Of a DNA stretch of 64,000 nucleotides, positions 26,085 to 35,309 are shown piece by piece. The translations under genes were made by a program, and so were the position numbers. Numbering within the stretch: the stretch's first letter is position 1; each line of letters starts with the position of its first letter. The stretch is from Algisphaera sp039180025. GTDB taxonomy: Bacteria; Planctomycetota; Phycisphaerae; Phycisphaerales; Phycisphaeraceae. The stretch spans positions 48,243-112,242 of the forward strand of contig JBCDDZ010000004.1 of the NCBI GenBank assembly GCA_039180025.1, in the 5' to 3' direction. The notes beneath the pieces are model-generated. The model was not told the origin of the DNA and did no database searches. It was given only the letters and a program-made list of their open reading frames with translations.

Positions 26085-26852
26085 TCAAGCGGCTCGCTTC
26101 GGCGATTCGGGCAATTCGTTGGTGCCGTCCACCGGTTTAGGAAAGCGGAAACTCGAGGGCTGCGGCTCATGTTTATACGCGTCCGAATCCCGCTGTGTCC
26201 CGGATGGGGCGATCGCCCGCCGACGGTGCACGCACCAAAGCACGCCAACCTCGCCCGCGAAAAACAACGCCATGCCACCCAGCACGACCCCCAGTATCCA
26301 TGCCTCGTCGGTAATCGCTTTCTGGGTTTCTGACTTCGTCACCGGCAAAGGCAGCGGATTAGATTCTGAAATAACTGCCGAAGCTGCCGTCGTACCGTGG
26401 TCTGGCCATACGGGCCGCAGTTCTGACGGCAGCGATATTCCGAGCGCAAACATACCCAACCGATCAACCCCCGGCCCCTGCACCGCCGACGATTTTTGGG
26501 AGATCTGTAGCGATTTCGCAGACCATAGCGGCTGAGAAATCGATAACCCGCTCCACGGCTCGTCGTGTCTTTCAAACGATTCGTCTTGCGACCCTACCCA
26601 AGGCCCACGCGATTGCCCAAGGTCAAAAAGTACAAAATCCGCCTCGGCGGGGGCGGCCGCTTCGCTGATCGCCTCATCACCATCCGCGATCGTACGGGGC
26701 GCCACCGGCTCACGGGCCGAGGCGGTGTTCAGGCCCGAACCCCAGCCCGATTCACCGCCCCCACCTACGGCGCACCCCACGCTACTGCATGCCCAAACCA
26801 CCAGAGCCATCGCCAGCAACATCAAACACTTCGCTTGCCGTTCCGTGGTCAT
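26085..26852 (-). CDS. Hypothetical membrane protein
   Basis: A 255-residue protein with an N-terminal hydrophobic segment (LMLLAMALVVWACSSVGC, possibly a lipobox) and a second membrane segment near residues 185-208 (WILGVVLGGMALFFAGEVGV) followed by basic residues and a polar tail (VHRRRAIAPSG). It is not recognised. The exposed part is Ser/Glu/Ala-rich and low-complexity. It lies between HAD and RuvC genes on the same strand. Confidence 0.5.
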   Translation of the reverse strand: MTTERQAKCLMLLAMALVVWACSSVGCAVGGGGESGWGSGLNTASAREPVAPRTIADGDEAISEAAAPAEADFVLFDLGQSRGPWVGSQDESFERHDEPWSGLSISQPLWSAKSLQISQKSSAVQGPGVDRLGMFALGISLPSELRPVWPDHGTTAASAVISESNPLPLPVTKSETQKAITDEAWILGVVLGGMALFFAGEVGVLWCVHRRRAIAPSGTQRDSDAYKHEPQPSSFRFPKPVDGTNELPESPKRAA

Positions 26853-27050
26853 CGCGTTTACCTCGAAAGTTCTTGATCGCCCACAGCCACGCCGTCGGCG
26901 ATCAGGCTATCGACCCAGCCCAGCCGACTCGCTCAGCGGAATCACGGTCAAGGCTTATCGGAACCGCTGCGGTCCAAACCACACCCGCCCGCCTACCCCC
27001 CCTCCCACAACGACCTCCACAGAAAGCTCAAGCAATGCGACCCTGACGAT
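26853..27050. other. Intergenic region between the membrane protein and ruvC
   Basis: No feature supported; the long reading frames here are by-products of GC-rich sequence. Confidence 0.4.
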
Positions 27051-27554
27051 CTACGATTCGGTAGCCAGCCGTCGCGCGTGACATAAAGCGATCGCAATGG
27101 CGTCCGCGACGTCGGGAGGGCTGGGTGGCTCGGCCAATCCGCATTGGGCCTGTACCGATAACTGCATCTGACGCTTCGTCGCATGGCCGTTGCCGGTGAG
27201 CGATTTTTTGATCTCGGTGGCGGCGAGATGCTCGATCGGCAGCCCCGCCGCCGCACCGCACAGCAAGATGACACCGCGGGCATGGCCCATCAAGATCGCG
27301 GTCCGCGGATGCGCGTAATGGGCGTAGAGCTTTTCAACCGAAAGCCGGTCGGGCTCGACGACTTCGATCAATTCCGCCAAGTTGTTTCTTAGCTGCAGCA
27401 AGCGTGCCTCCATGGACCGCTTGACGTTCAGCCGAATAACCCCCCCTTCAACGAGTCGAGGCTCCGAAGCACCCCGTGTAAGATCGACCACGCCGTACCC
27501 CGTGAGCCTCAGCCCAGGATCGATTCCCAGCACACGGATGAATCCTTGGGCCAT
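27051..27554 (-). CDS. ruvC: Crossover junction endodeoxyribonuclease RuvC
   Basis: A 167-residue Holliday-junction resolvase. RVLGIDPGLRLTGYGVV holds the first catalytic Asp; VEKLYAHYAHPRTAILMGH carries the second (Glu); TEIKKSLTGNGHATKRQMQL is the DNA-binding conserved loop; and PDVADAIAIALCHA holds the final Asp pair. It cuts four-way junctions within a RuvABC complex. Divergent from the topoisomerase gene; no ruvA/ruvB is visible nearby. Confidence 0.95.
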   Translation of the reverse strand: MAQGFIRVLGIDPGLRLTGYGVVDLTRGASEPRLVEGGVIRLNVKRSMEARLLQLRNNLAELIEVVEPDRLSVEKLYAHYAHPRTAILMGHARGVILLCGAAAGLPIEHLAATEIKKSLTGNGHATKRQMQLSVQAQCGLAEPPSPPDVADAIAIALCHARRLATES

Positions 27555-27610
27555 GCGTGATAATGTAGTCGCTCGCTGCTGAACACACCAAGCCAGGGAG
27601 GGCTTGAACG

Positions 27611-30061
27611 TTGGCTAAACGCCGTCAAAAACCATCCGATGACTCACTGCTGTTTGGAGAGGACCGCCGCAATGGCGGGCCGGGCGAGGAAGCGTCTGCC
27701 GCAAACCGGTTCGACCGCGTGTCGCTGCACGAAGCGGCGCAATCGCGATACCTGAACTACTCCTTGTCTGTTATCACCAGCCGGGCGTTACCCGATGTCC
27801 GTGATGGACTGAAACCGGTTCACCGACGAATCCTCTACACCATGTGGCAGGAACGTCTCTACCCCGAAGCAAAACCACGCAAATGCGCGGGCGTGGTTGG
27901 CTCTGCTTTACGTGATTATCACCCCCACGGCGACGGCGCACTCTACGACGCGTTGGTGCGCCTGGCTCAGCCATGGGTCATGCGGCACCGCTTAGTGGAC
28001 GGACACGGAAATTTCGGTTCGATCGATGGCGATAATGCCGCCGCGTACCGCTACACCGAATGCCGTCTGGCCCCTTTGGCCACAGCCCTTCTTGACGATA
28101 TCAACCAAAATGTTGTCCCCTTTAGGGCGAATTACGACAACAGCAAAACCGAACCGGTCGTTCTGCCTGCACGCTACCCCAACCTCTTGATTAACGGCAG
28201 TTCGGGCATCGCGGTCGGGATGGCCACCAATATCCCGCCGCACAACCTGGGCGAAGTCGTCAGGGCTTGCCTCAAGTTGCTAGCCGACCCCGAAATTAAG
28301 GATTATCAGCTCGTCGCGAAGGACGCGATCCAAGGGCCAGACTTCCCTACCGGCGGACAAATCATCAATTCCAAAGATGATCTCCGCGAAATCTACAAAA
28401 CCGGCGGCGGGAGTATCAAACTTCGTGGGACGACCCGCTCTGCTTCTTCGGACAACCCACGCACCGATAAAAAACTTCAGATCACCAGCATCCCTTACGG
28501 CGTGGTCAAAGCAAATCTTATCGAACAGATCGCTCAGATAGTGATCGATCAAAAAATGCCGATGCTCTTGGATGTCAAGGACTTGTCCACAGAAGACCTT
28601 CAGATCGACTTAAAGCTCAAAAAAGACGCGGACGAAGCCAAGGTGCTGGCTTATCTGTACAAACACACGCAATTGCAAACGAACTTCAACGTCAACCTGA
28701 CCTGCCTCACCCCCACCGAGAATCCAGAAGTCGGAGCGCCCGCGAAGCTGGGGCTGAAAGAAATCCTTTGGCATTTCCTACATTTCCGTCTCGAGGTCGT
28801 TACCCGGCGTTTAAAAAACGAACTCGCCGGCCTTGAAAAACGCATACATATTCTCAATGGCTTTGCGCTGATTTTCGACGCACTCGATGAAATCATCAAA
28901 ATCATCCGGGCATCAGAAGGTAAAGCCGATGCCGCCCAAAAAATAATGCGCCGGTTCAAGCAGCTAGATGAATTACAGACCGACGCCATCTTGGAACTCA
29001 AGCTCTATCGCTTGGCAAAGCTCGAAATCAATCTGGTTTCGGATGAGCTGCGGGAGAAAAAAAAGCGCGCGAAAGAGATCCACAGGCTATTAGCCGATGA
29101 CGGCACCGACACCAAGACCGCGGGACGTTGGCAAATTGTAAAGGCCGAATTACACAACATCCTCGAACAATTCAGCAAAACGTCATCGGCTAACGGCAAC
29201 CGACTAACCTCAATTAAAACCACCGGCGACGAAACCGAATACTCCGCCGAAGATTTCATAATTGATGAAAATACGCATGTACTGTTGACCGCAGACGGAT
29301 GGATAAAACGCCAAAAAGAAATCAAAGAGCCCAGCAAATCACGCATCCGCGAAGGGGACCGCGTTCTGGATTGTGTCGCCGGCTCGACCCGGGCAACCCT
29401 GGGTTTTTTTTCTAGCCTGGGCACCTGCTATACCGCAAGGTTTATTGATATACCTGCATCAACGGGCTACGGAGAACCGATTCAAAAGCTCTTCAAACTG
29501 AAGGACGGCGAGAAAATCATCGGAGTAATGTCATTCGACCCGCGTTATTTGGATGGCGACATCGCCGAAGATCCCAAGAAAAAAAATGAATGCCCGCTGC
29601 TCCACGGATTATCTGTGAGTTCCGATGGCTATGCATTGCGTTTTGGCCTTGAACCGCTCACTGAAATCTCCACCCGCGCGGGCCGTCGCTTCGCCCGCCC
29701 TACCAAAGGCAAGGCAATCGTGGGATTTGCACCGGTCCACGGCAGCGAAACCATTTTGGCGGTCAGTAGATCCTGCCGCGCGATGGTGTGCCGTGCGGAT
29801 GAAGTCAATTATCTTTCCGGTCCTGGTAAAGGCGTAATGCTAATAAAGCTTGACCCAGCTGACGCGTTGATCGGCTTCAAGGCAAGCCGTGGCGACCGAG
29901 ATCTGCTTAACGTCGAGACCAACCGGGGCGCGAAAAAAACGATTAGCACGATCAAGTACCGAACCACTTCGCGTGGGGGACGGGGAACCGAAATCCAGAA
30001 AAACGGCAAGATTGTCCGAATCATTCCCGAAGACATCCCGGCACCCGCAATCTTCGACTAA
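27611..30061 (+). CDS. Type IIA topoisomerase subunit A (GyrA/ParC-like)
   Basis: An 816-residue breakage-reunion subunit. The active tyrosine is Tyr148 in AAAYRYTECRL; the quinolone-region motif is YHPHGDGALYDALVRLAQ, where the Ser of E. coli GyrA is Gly. SLSVITSRALPDVRDGLKPVH is canonical. The C-terminal beta-pinwheel is divergent with TSRGGRGTEI in place of a clear GyrA box, so gyrase versus topoisomerase IV cannot be decided by eye. Start: TTG, ten bases after AGGGAGG at 27595-27601. The partner subunit B follows 13 bases downstream, and together they form the tetramer that passes DNA through a double-strand break. Confidence 0.94.
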   Translation: MAKRRQKPSDDSLLFGEDRRNGGPGEEASAANRFDRVSLHEAAQSRYLNYSLSVITSRALPDVRDGLKPVHRRILYTMWQERLYPEAKPRKCAGVVGSALRDYHPHGDGALYDALVRLAQPWVMRHRLVDGHGNFGSIDGDNAAAYRYTECRLAPLATALLDDINQNVVPFRANYDNSKTEPVVLPARYPNLLINGSSGIAVGMATNIPPHNLGEVVRACLKLLADPEIKDYQLVAKDAIQGPDFPTGGQIINSKDDLREIYKTGGGSIKLRGTTRSASSDNPRTDKKLQITSIPYGVVKANLIEQIAQIVIDQKMPMLLDVKDLSTEDLQIDLKLKKDADEAKVLAYLYKHTQLQTNFNVNLTCLTPTENPEVGAPAKLGLKEILWHFLHFRLEVVTRRLKNELAGLEKRIHILNGFALIFDALDEIIKIIRASEGKADAAQKIMRRFKQLDELQTDAILELKLYRLAKLEINLVSDELREKKKRAKEIHRLLADDGTDTKTAGRWQIVKAELHNILEQFSKTSSANGNRLTSIKTTGDETEYSAEDFIIDENTHVLLTADGWIKRQKEIKEPSKSRIREGDRVLDCVAGSTRATLGFFSSLGTCYTARFIDIPASTGYGEPIQKLFKLKDGEKIIGVMSFDPRYLDGDIAEDPKKKNECPLLHGLSVSSDGYALRFGLEPLTEISTRAGRRFARPTKGKAIVGFAPVHGSETILAVSRSCRAMVCRADEVNYLSGPGKGVMLIKLDPADALIGFKASRGDRDLLNVETNRGAKKTISTIKYRTTSRGGRGTEIQKNGKIVRIIPEDIPAPAIFD

Positions 30062-30074
30062 CCGAAATCGAATT

Positions 30075-31982
30075 ATGACTTACTCAGCTGACCAAATTGA
30101 TGTGCTGCAAGGATTAGAAGCGGTACGCAAAAGACCCGGGATGTATATCGGCGGTGTCGGGACCGCCGGGCTGCACCATATGGCTTGGGAAATCCTTGAC
30201 AATTCTGTGGATGAGGCGATGAATGGCCATGCCACAGAAATCACCTTAACACTCCACCAAGATGGCAGCACCATTAGCGTATCCGACAACGGCCGTGGTA
30301 TACCTGTCGATAAAAACAAAAAAACAGGAAAAACCGGCCTGGAACTTGTATTAACGGAACTCCACGCAGGCGGAAAGTTTCAAAACGACGGCGACGGAAA
30401 TTATAAAACCTCTGGCGGATTGCATGGCGTTGGGGCTTCGGTTGTCAATGCGCTGTCTAAAAAGCTCACCGCTGTCGTCAGACGCGACGGAGGCGAGTAT
30501 CGCATGGATTTTTCCCGAGGCAAGCCAACCACGAAATTACTTCGAAAAAAAGGCGCTTCACGCGGCTCGGGTACCACCGTCACCTTCACCGCAGACTCAA
30601 CTATCTTTCCAAAGACATTATTTGATGCCGATACGCTGCGCAATCGACTAGAGATTGTTAGCTTCCTACATCGAGGTGTAAAAGTAAGATTTAGTGATCA
30701 AGCCAACAAAACACAAGCTAACTTTCAACATAACGACGGCGTCAGCGATTATCTAAAACAAATTCTTGCTGAGCGTCACGCCAAGCCTATTCATGAATCA
30801 TCTTTTCAACTGTCGAAAAACAACGACAATAGAATCGAGCTAGCTTTGCAATGGACAGAATCGACGGATGAGCACGTCCGATCGTATGTCAATGGAATCA
30901 CCACTGCAGCAGGCGGATCGCACGAGAATGGGTTCCGCGCCGGACTTACTAAAGCCCTACGCAACTATATTGAGACACATAACCTAACTCCGCGCGGGGT
31001 CAAATTGACTCACGAGGACATCCGTGAAGGATTGGTCGGTGTTCTCTCAATTTTTATTGCCGATCCGCAGTTTCAGGGTCAAACCAAAGAAAGATTAAAC
31101 AACCCCGAAGTACAATCATATATAGACGGCATATTGCGACCAGCTTTAGAGCAGTGGCTGAATATAAACGTCTCGGTCGCCGAACAGATTGTCGCACGTA
31201 TCATCGCATCGAGCCGCGCCCGAGCTGCAAGCCGCGCTGCTTCGGCCTCGGTATCACGCAAAAGCGCGACCAACCGTTTGACCCTACCAGGCAAGCTAAG
31301 CGATTGTTCTTCCGCCGGACGAGGCGATTCGGAATTGTTTATCGTCGAAGGCGATTCTGCTGGGGGCAGCGCGAAACAAGGCCGTGATCGTAAGCACCAA
31401 GCTATATTACCGCTCCGCGGAAAAGTACTGAACACTGAAACAGCTAGTCTGAGAAAAATAGTAGAAAACAAAGAGCTGTCCGACTTAATTACCGCGATGG
31501 GCTGCGGCATCGCAAATACCTTTGATCTGGCTAAATTGAGATACCAGCGCATCATACTTTTGGCTGATGCCGATTCTGATGGGCACCATATAACAACACT
31601 ACTGCTCACTTTTTTCTATCGGCATCTAAAGCAGCTTATCGACAACGGCCGCGTTTATATTGCTGTCCCGCCCCTCTATCGCATCGACGTTGGAAAGAGT
31701 ACGTTTTGGGCATCAGATGAAGTAGAACGCAGCAAAATCTTGGAAACTGCAAGCGGACAAAGTAAACCAGAGATTAGCCGATTCAAGGGCTTAGGCGAGA
31801 TGATGCCGAAAATACTCTGGCAGACCACACTAAACCCTCGTACTCGACGATTACTGCGGGTAGAGATTGCAGACCAACTTGAAGCAGATCGCGTCATGAG
31901 CGAACTCATGGGGAAAGACCCCGCCGCTCGGTTCCGTTTTATTATGGAACGGGCAGAAGACGCCCGCGAAATAGATGTTTAA
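30075..31982 (+). CDS. Type IIA topoisomerase subunit B (GyrB/ParE-like)
   Basis: A 635-residue ATPase subunit. The GHKL ATP fold shows ILDNSVDEAMNG (Asn for Mg), SDNGRGIPVD and YKTSGGLHGVGASVVNALS. The toprim part has FIVEGDSAGGSAKQG and LADADSDGHHI. Length matches ParE or short GyrB. The frame is open upstream but the ATG after the topoisomerase A stop is the sensible start. Third positions are more A+T-rich than in subunit A. Its stop codon overlaps the minus-strand gspF stop by three bases (convergent ends). Confidence 0.94.
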   Translation: MTYSADQIDVLQGLEAVRKRPGMYIGGVGTAGLHHMAWEILDNSVDEAMNGHATEITLTLHQDGSTISVSDNGRGIPVDKNKKTGKTGLELVLTELHAGGKFQNDGDGNYKTSGGLHGVGASVVNALSKKLTAVVRRDGGEYRMDFSRGKPTTKLLRKKGASRGSGTTVTFTADSTIFPKTLFDADTLRNRLEIVSFLHRGVKVRFSDQANKTQANFQHNDGVSDYLKQILAERHAKPIHESSFQLSKNNDNRIELALQWTESTDEHVRSYVNGITTAAGGSHENGFRAGLTKALRNYIETHNLTPRGVKLTHEDIREGLVGVLSIFIADPQFQGQTKERLNNPEVQSYIDGILRPALEQWLNINVSVAEQIVARIIASSRARAASRAASASVSRKSATNRLTLPGKLSDCSSAGRGDSELFIVEGDSAGGSAKQGRDRKHQAILPLRGKVLNTETASLRKIVENKELSDLITAMGCGIANTFDLAKLRYQRIILLADADSDGHHITTLLLTFFYRHLKQLIDNGRVYIAVPPLYRIDVGKSTFWASDEVERSKILETASGQSKPEISRFKGLGEMMPKILWQTTLNPRTRRLLRVEIADQLEADRVMSELMGKDPAARFRFIMERAEDAREIDV

Positions 31983-33202
31983 CCCGCAGCAACGGTACTC
32001 ACAGAGAAAATCGGAAGCAACAGAGCGATCGCGACGAACCCTACGATGCCCCCCATCAGTGTGACCATCGCAGGCTCAATTAAATTGGTCGTGGTTTTGA
32101 CCTGCTCATCGAATTCTTCCTCGGTAAAGGCGGCGATTTTTTCCATGGTCTGCCCCAGGCGACCCGATTTTTCTCCTGCAAAAATCATCTGGGCGACCGA
32201 CCGCGGGATCAGCGGGGATTCGAAAAGCGCATCGGATAACTGAGCGCCTCGCCGCAGCCGGGCATCCACGTCATCCCATAACTCTTCGTAGAACGCATTA
32301 CGTGTAACATCCCGAACGATTGAGATCATATCGAGAACAGGCACACCCGCCGATATCATTGTGCCCATGGTCCGAGCAGATCGGGTCACATAGAGCTTAC
32401 TGAACAAAGCACCGAACAACGGAAGCGTTAGCTTTGCACGATCTAACAATCGGCGGCCGAACCGGGTCTGAATGATAAACCCAGTACTTACTGCAAAGCA
32501 GACAAGGCCAATAATCCAAAATGGCCAATACGAAATCAACGCATTGCTCATAAACATCAGTAGTTGAGTAGGTACGGGAAGAGCAGCACCCTTACTTGCA
32601 AAAATCTCCGCAAATCGAGGCAAGATCCAAACGAGTAACCCAACCGTAACCAATACGACCATTACCAACATAACCGCCGGATAGGTTAGCGCACCTTTTA
32701 TCTTTCTATAGGTTTGATACTCTTTGCCAAGGTAGCCACTAACCCGATCCAACATAGCTCCCATCGTTCCAGAAATTTCAGAAGCTCTTACCAAACTAAT
32801 CATAATCGGTGGAAATATTTTAGAGTGACGACCAAGTGCATGCGAAAGCTCGCAACCGGCTTCAACCTGATCGGCGACATCTTCCAGTATCAGTTTAAAT
32901 TCCGGAGCTTCACATTGCTCAGCAATGCAGTTCAAAGCTTCACTAATCGGAACTCCAGTATCTACCATAACGGCTAATTGATGAGCGAACGCGATGACAA
33001 GTGGTTTGGGCACACGCTTTCGATTCATCATCCTATTTAGGGATTTACCTTTCCGTGATCCTGACCGCGCGGCTTCAATCTTGATGATAAACATACCATC
33101 AGCGCGAAGTTTACCGCCTGCATCAGCAGCCGATGCCGCTGTGATCAATCCGGTGTTCAAATCGCCGTGTATGGTTCGCACTTTATATGAATAATCAGGC
33201 AT
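31979..33202 (-). CDS. gspF: Type II secretion / type IV pilus inner-membrane protein GspF/PilC
   Basis: A 407-residue polytopic inner-membrane platform protein. Two homologous cytoplasmic halves are visible (FAHQLAVMVDTGVPISEALN and the later RTMGTMISAGVPVLDMIS), each ending near membrane segments (VMLVMVVLVTVGLLVWILPR; last segment MVTLMGGIVGFVAIALLL). It anchors the assembly ATPase and the pseudopilus. Last gene of the HD-GYP - STAS - gspE - gspF run, with 17 bases after gspE. Confidence 0.94.
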   Translation of the reverse strand: MPDYSYKVRTIHGDLNTGLITAASAADAGGKLRADGMFIIKIEAARSGSRKGKSLNRMMNRKRVPKPLVIAFAHQLAVMVDTGVPISEALNCIAEQCEAPEFKLILEDVADQVEAGCELSHALGRHSKIFPPIMISLVRASEISGTMGAMLDRVSGYLGKEYQTYRKIKGALTYPAVMLVMVVLVTVGLLVWILPRFAEIFASKGAALPVPTQLLMFMSNALISYWPFWIIGLVCFAVSTGFIIQTRFGRRLLDRAKLTLPLFGALFSKLYVTRSARTMGTMISAGVPVLDMISIVRDVTRNAFYEELWDDVDARLRRGAQLSDALFESPLIPRSVAQMIFAGEKSGRLGQTMEKIAAFTEEEFDEQVKTTTNLIEPAMVTLMGGIVGFVAIALLLPIFSVSTVAAG

Positions 33203-33219
33203 GACGTAAACTATAAAAT

Positions 33220-34968
33220 TCAGGAAATAGTTACCTTGAGTAATTCATTTAGTGTGGTTAATCCCGCACGCACTTTCTCAAGTCCATCACGACGTAAATT
33301 AACATAAGAATCAATCGATTCAACGTAACGACGTATTTCCTGCAACCTAGCACCCTTGCTTATTAAATCAAGGCACTCGTCATTTGGGATCATCAGTTCG
33401 TAGATACCTACTCGGCCAGAATATCCTGTATCACGACATTTTGAACATCCAACACCATGATAATGATCTTCAATCCTCGGCGATCTATCCGATGTGAGTC
33501 GGTCGAGGATATGTTCCACCGATGGATCGGGTTGAACCCGTTCTTTGCAAGAATTACAAATCTTTCTTACCAAGCGTTGAGCGAGAACACCGCGAATCGA
33601 TGCCGCTATGAGATATGGTTCAACCCCGATATTATTTAAGCGTGTAATTGCAGACGGTGCATCATTAGTATGTAAAGTCGAAAGCACCAAGTGCCCCGTA
33701 AGCGCAGCTTGAGTAGCTATCCGCGCAGTCTCTTGATCCCGAATCTCACCAAGCATAATAACATCAGGGTCTTGGCGAAGCAGAGAACGAAGTGCAGTCG
33801 AAAAAGTGAACCCTGCTTTTTCGTTGACCTGAAATTGATTGACACCAGCCAGGCCATATTCAACCGGATCTTCAACCGTGCTTATATTAATTGCTTCATC
33901 ATTAATTTCATTGAGACTTGCATAAAGCGAAGTTGATTTGCCAGACCCGGTCGGTCCCGTTACTAGAAAGACACCATTAGGTTGGCGGATAGCATCGCGA
34001 AATGTTTTAAGCATATCATAACTAAACCCTAGTTTTTCCAGACTTGTCATTGTATTATGCGTATCAATAATACGAATGACTACTTTTTCGCCAAATTTAC
34101 CCGGGCAGGTCGAAACTCGTAAATCAATTTGCCGCTTATCGATCACAATAGTGATACCACCGTCTTGGGGAATTCGCCTTTCAGAGATATCTAACCCCGC
34201 CATAATTTTGATACGGCTGACCACCGCGGCCAACATTTGATGCGGGGGTGAAATCTTCTCGTATAGCCGACCATCAACTCGATAGCGAACACGTAAAGCT
34301 GAATCATCCGGTTCGATGTGGATATCACTGGCCGCATCCTGAACGGCGGCATAAATAATATAATTAACGAGTTTTATTACGGGAGATTCAGAAGCCGATC
34401 CCTCAAGATCCGACAGGTCCGTTATCTGTTTCTCGACTACAGATAAGTCTGTATCTGCCACGTCGCTGATGACGTCATCAATAACAAAGACGTTACCGTC
34501 CGGCAGCATCGATCGCAAGGTTGATTGAATATCACTCGGTGTGGTAGCGACAACTTGGACCTGATGCCCAGTCATTCTTTCCACTTCGTCCACAATAAAT
34601 ACGTTAGAAGGCTCGCTAAGCGCAAGCGTAAGCCTCCCACGCACAAGAAACAAGGGAATTACACATTGTTTTTCGAGAAAACTTTTTTCTAAAAGGCTTA
34701 CGACAGATGGGTCAACCAATTCCGAAGTTAACCGAACAAATGGCACGCCATAGCTAAGCGCTAGCGCTTCCATGACTTGCTCTTCAGAAACAAAATCAAG
34801 TTCAATGAGCACTTCACCCAGTAGTTTACGGTGGCCATTAGTTTTTTGATATGCCAAGGCCTGTTCAATTTGCTCAGCGGAAACAATTCCGTTTTCAAGC
34901 AACAGATCACCTACTCGTGGTGGCGACGAAGTAGTCGAAATAGATTCTTGAGGTAATATTAATGTCAT
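33220..34968 (-). CDS. gspE: GspE/PilB type secretion ATPase with N-terminal MshEN-like domain
   Basis: A 582-residue AAA-type ATPase. The N-terminus has tandem MshEN-like units (RVGDLLLENGIVSAEQIEQA and LLGEVLIELDFVSEEQVME), domains that in MshE bind cyclic di-GMP. Then Walker A GPTGSGKST, the Asp box, and Walker B VIMLGEIRDQETA. A zinc-binding tetracysteine (KICNSC and VGCSKC) lies near the C-terminus. The ATPase powers pilin extension or secretion. It starts two bases after the STAS gene stop, suggesting translational coupling. The MshEN domain plus HD-GYP neighbour points to cyclic di-GMP control. Confidence 0.94.
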   Translation of the reverse strand: MTLILPQESISTTSSPPRVGDLLLENGIVSAEQIEQALAYQKTNGHRKLLGEVLIELDFVSEEQVMEALALSYGVPFVRLTSELVDPSVVSLLEKSFLEKQCVIPLFLVRGRLTLALSEPSNVFIVDEVERMTGHQVQVVATTPSDIQSTLRSMLPDGNVFVIDDVISDVADTDLSVVEKQITDLSDLEGSASESPVIKLVNYIIYAAVQDAASDIHIEPDDSALRVRYRVDGRLYEKISPPHQMLAAVVSRIKIMAGLDISERRIPQDGGITIVIDKRQIDLRVSTCPGKFGEKVVIRIIDTHNTMTSLEKLGFSYDMLKTFRDAIRQPNGVFLVTGPTGSGKSTSLYASLNEINDEAINISTVEDPVEYGLAGVNQFQVNEKAGFTFSTALRSLLRQDPDVIMLGEIRDQETARIATQAALTGHLVLSTLHTNDAPSAITRLNNIGVEPYLIAASIRGVLAQRLVRKICNSCKERVQPDPSVEHILDRLTSDRSPRIEDHYHGVGCSKCRDTGYSGRVGIYELMIPNDECLDLISKGARLQEIRRYVESIDSYVNLRRDGLEKVRAGLTTLNELLKVTIS

Positions 34969-34970
34969 AG

Positions 34971-35306
34971 CTATCCTAAACTTTCGAGAGCTGCATCAAG
35001 ATCATCATGACATTCAAATCTGCTAGCAAGCCGGGTCATTTTGAGGATAGAATCGAAGTAGTCTGGGCATCTAATCAACCGTATCTGCCCCAGCCGATCC
35101 ACCGATTGCTCTTGAAGCCAAAGCAGTGCTTCAAGACCTTGGGAATCAATTGATTCGAGATCTTTTATATCAATTACAAAGTCACGCTGCTTTGTATCTA
35201 AGCACTCTAAAACTGCGCGGCGCAATTGCCCTGATGTATCCGTTGTAAACTGACCTTGCAGTGTAAATACTGTAGCCGCACGATGTTCAACACTCGACAA
35301 TTTCAT
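34971..35306 (-). CDS. STAS domain protein (anti-sigma antagonist-like)
   Basis: A 111-residue single-domain STAS protein: VFTLQGQFTTDTSGQLRRAV, FVIDIKDLESIDSQGLEALL. The Ser in DSQG occupies the position phosphorylated in SpoIIAA-type antagonists. No kinase or sigma factor is adjacent. It lies three bases after the HD-GYP gene and two before gspE, so it is likely part of a regulatory pair controlling pilus assembly. Confidence 0.88.
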   Translation of the reverse strand: MKLSSVEHRAATVFTLQGQFTTDTSGQLRRAVLECLDTKQRDFVIDIKDLESIDSQGLEALLWLQEQSVDRLGQIRLIRCPDYFDSILKMTRLASRFECHDDLDAALESLG

Positions 35307-35309
35307 GTT

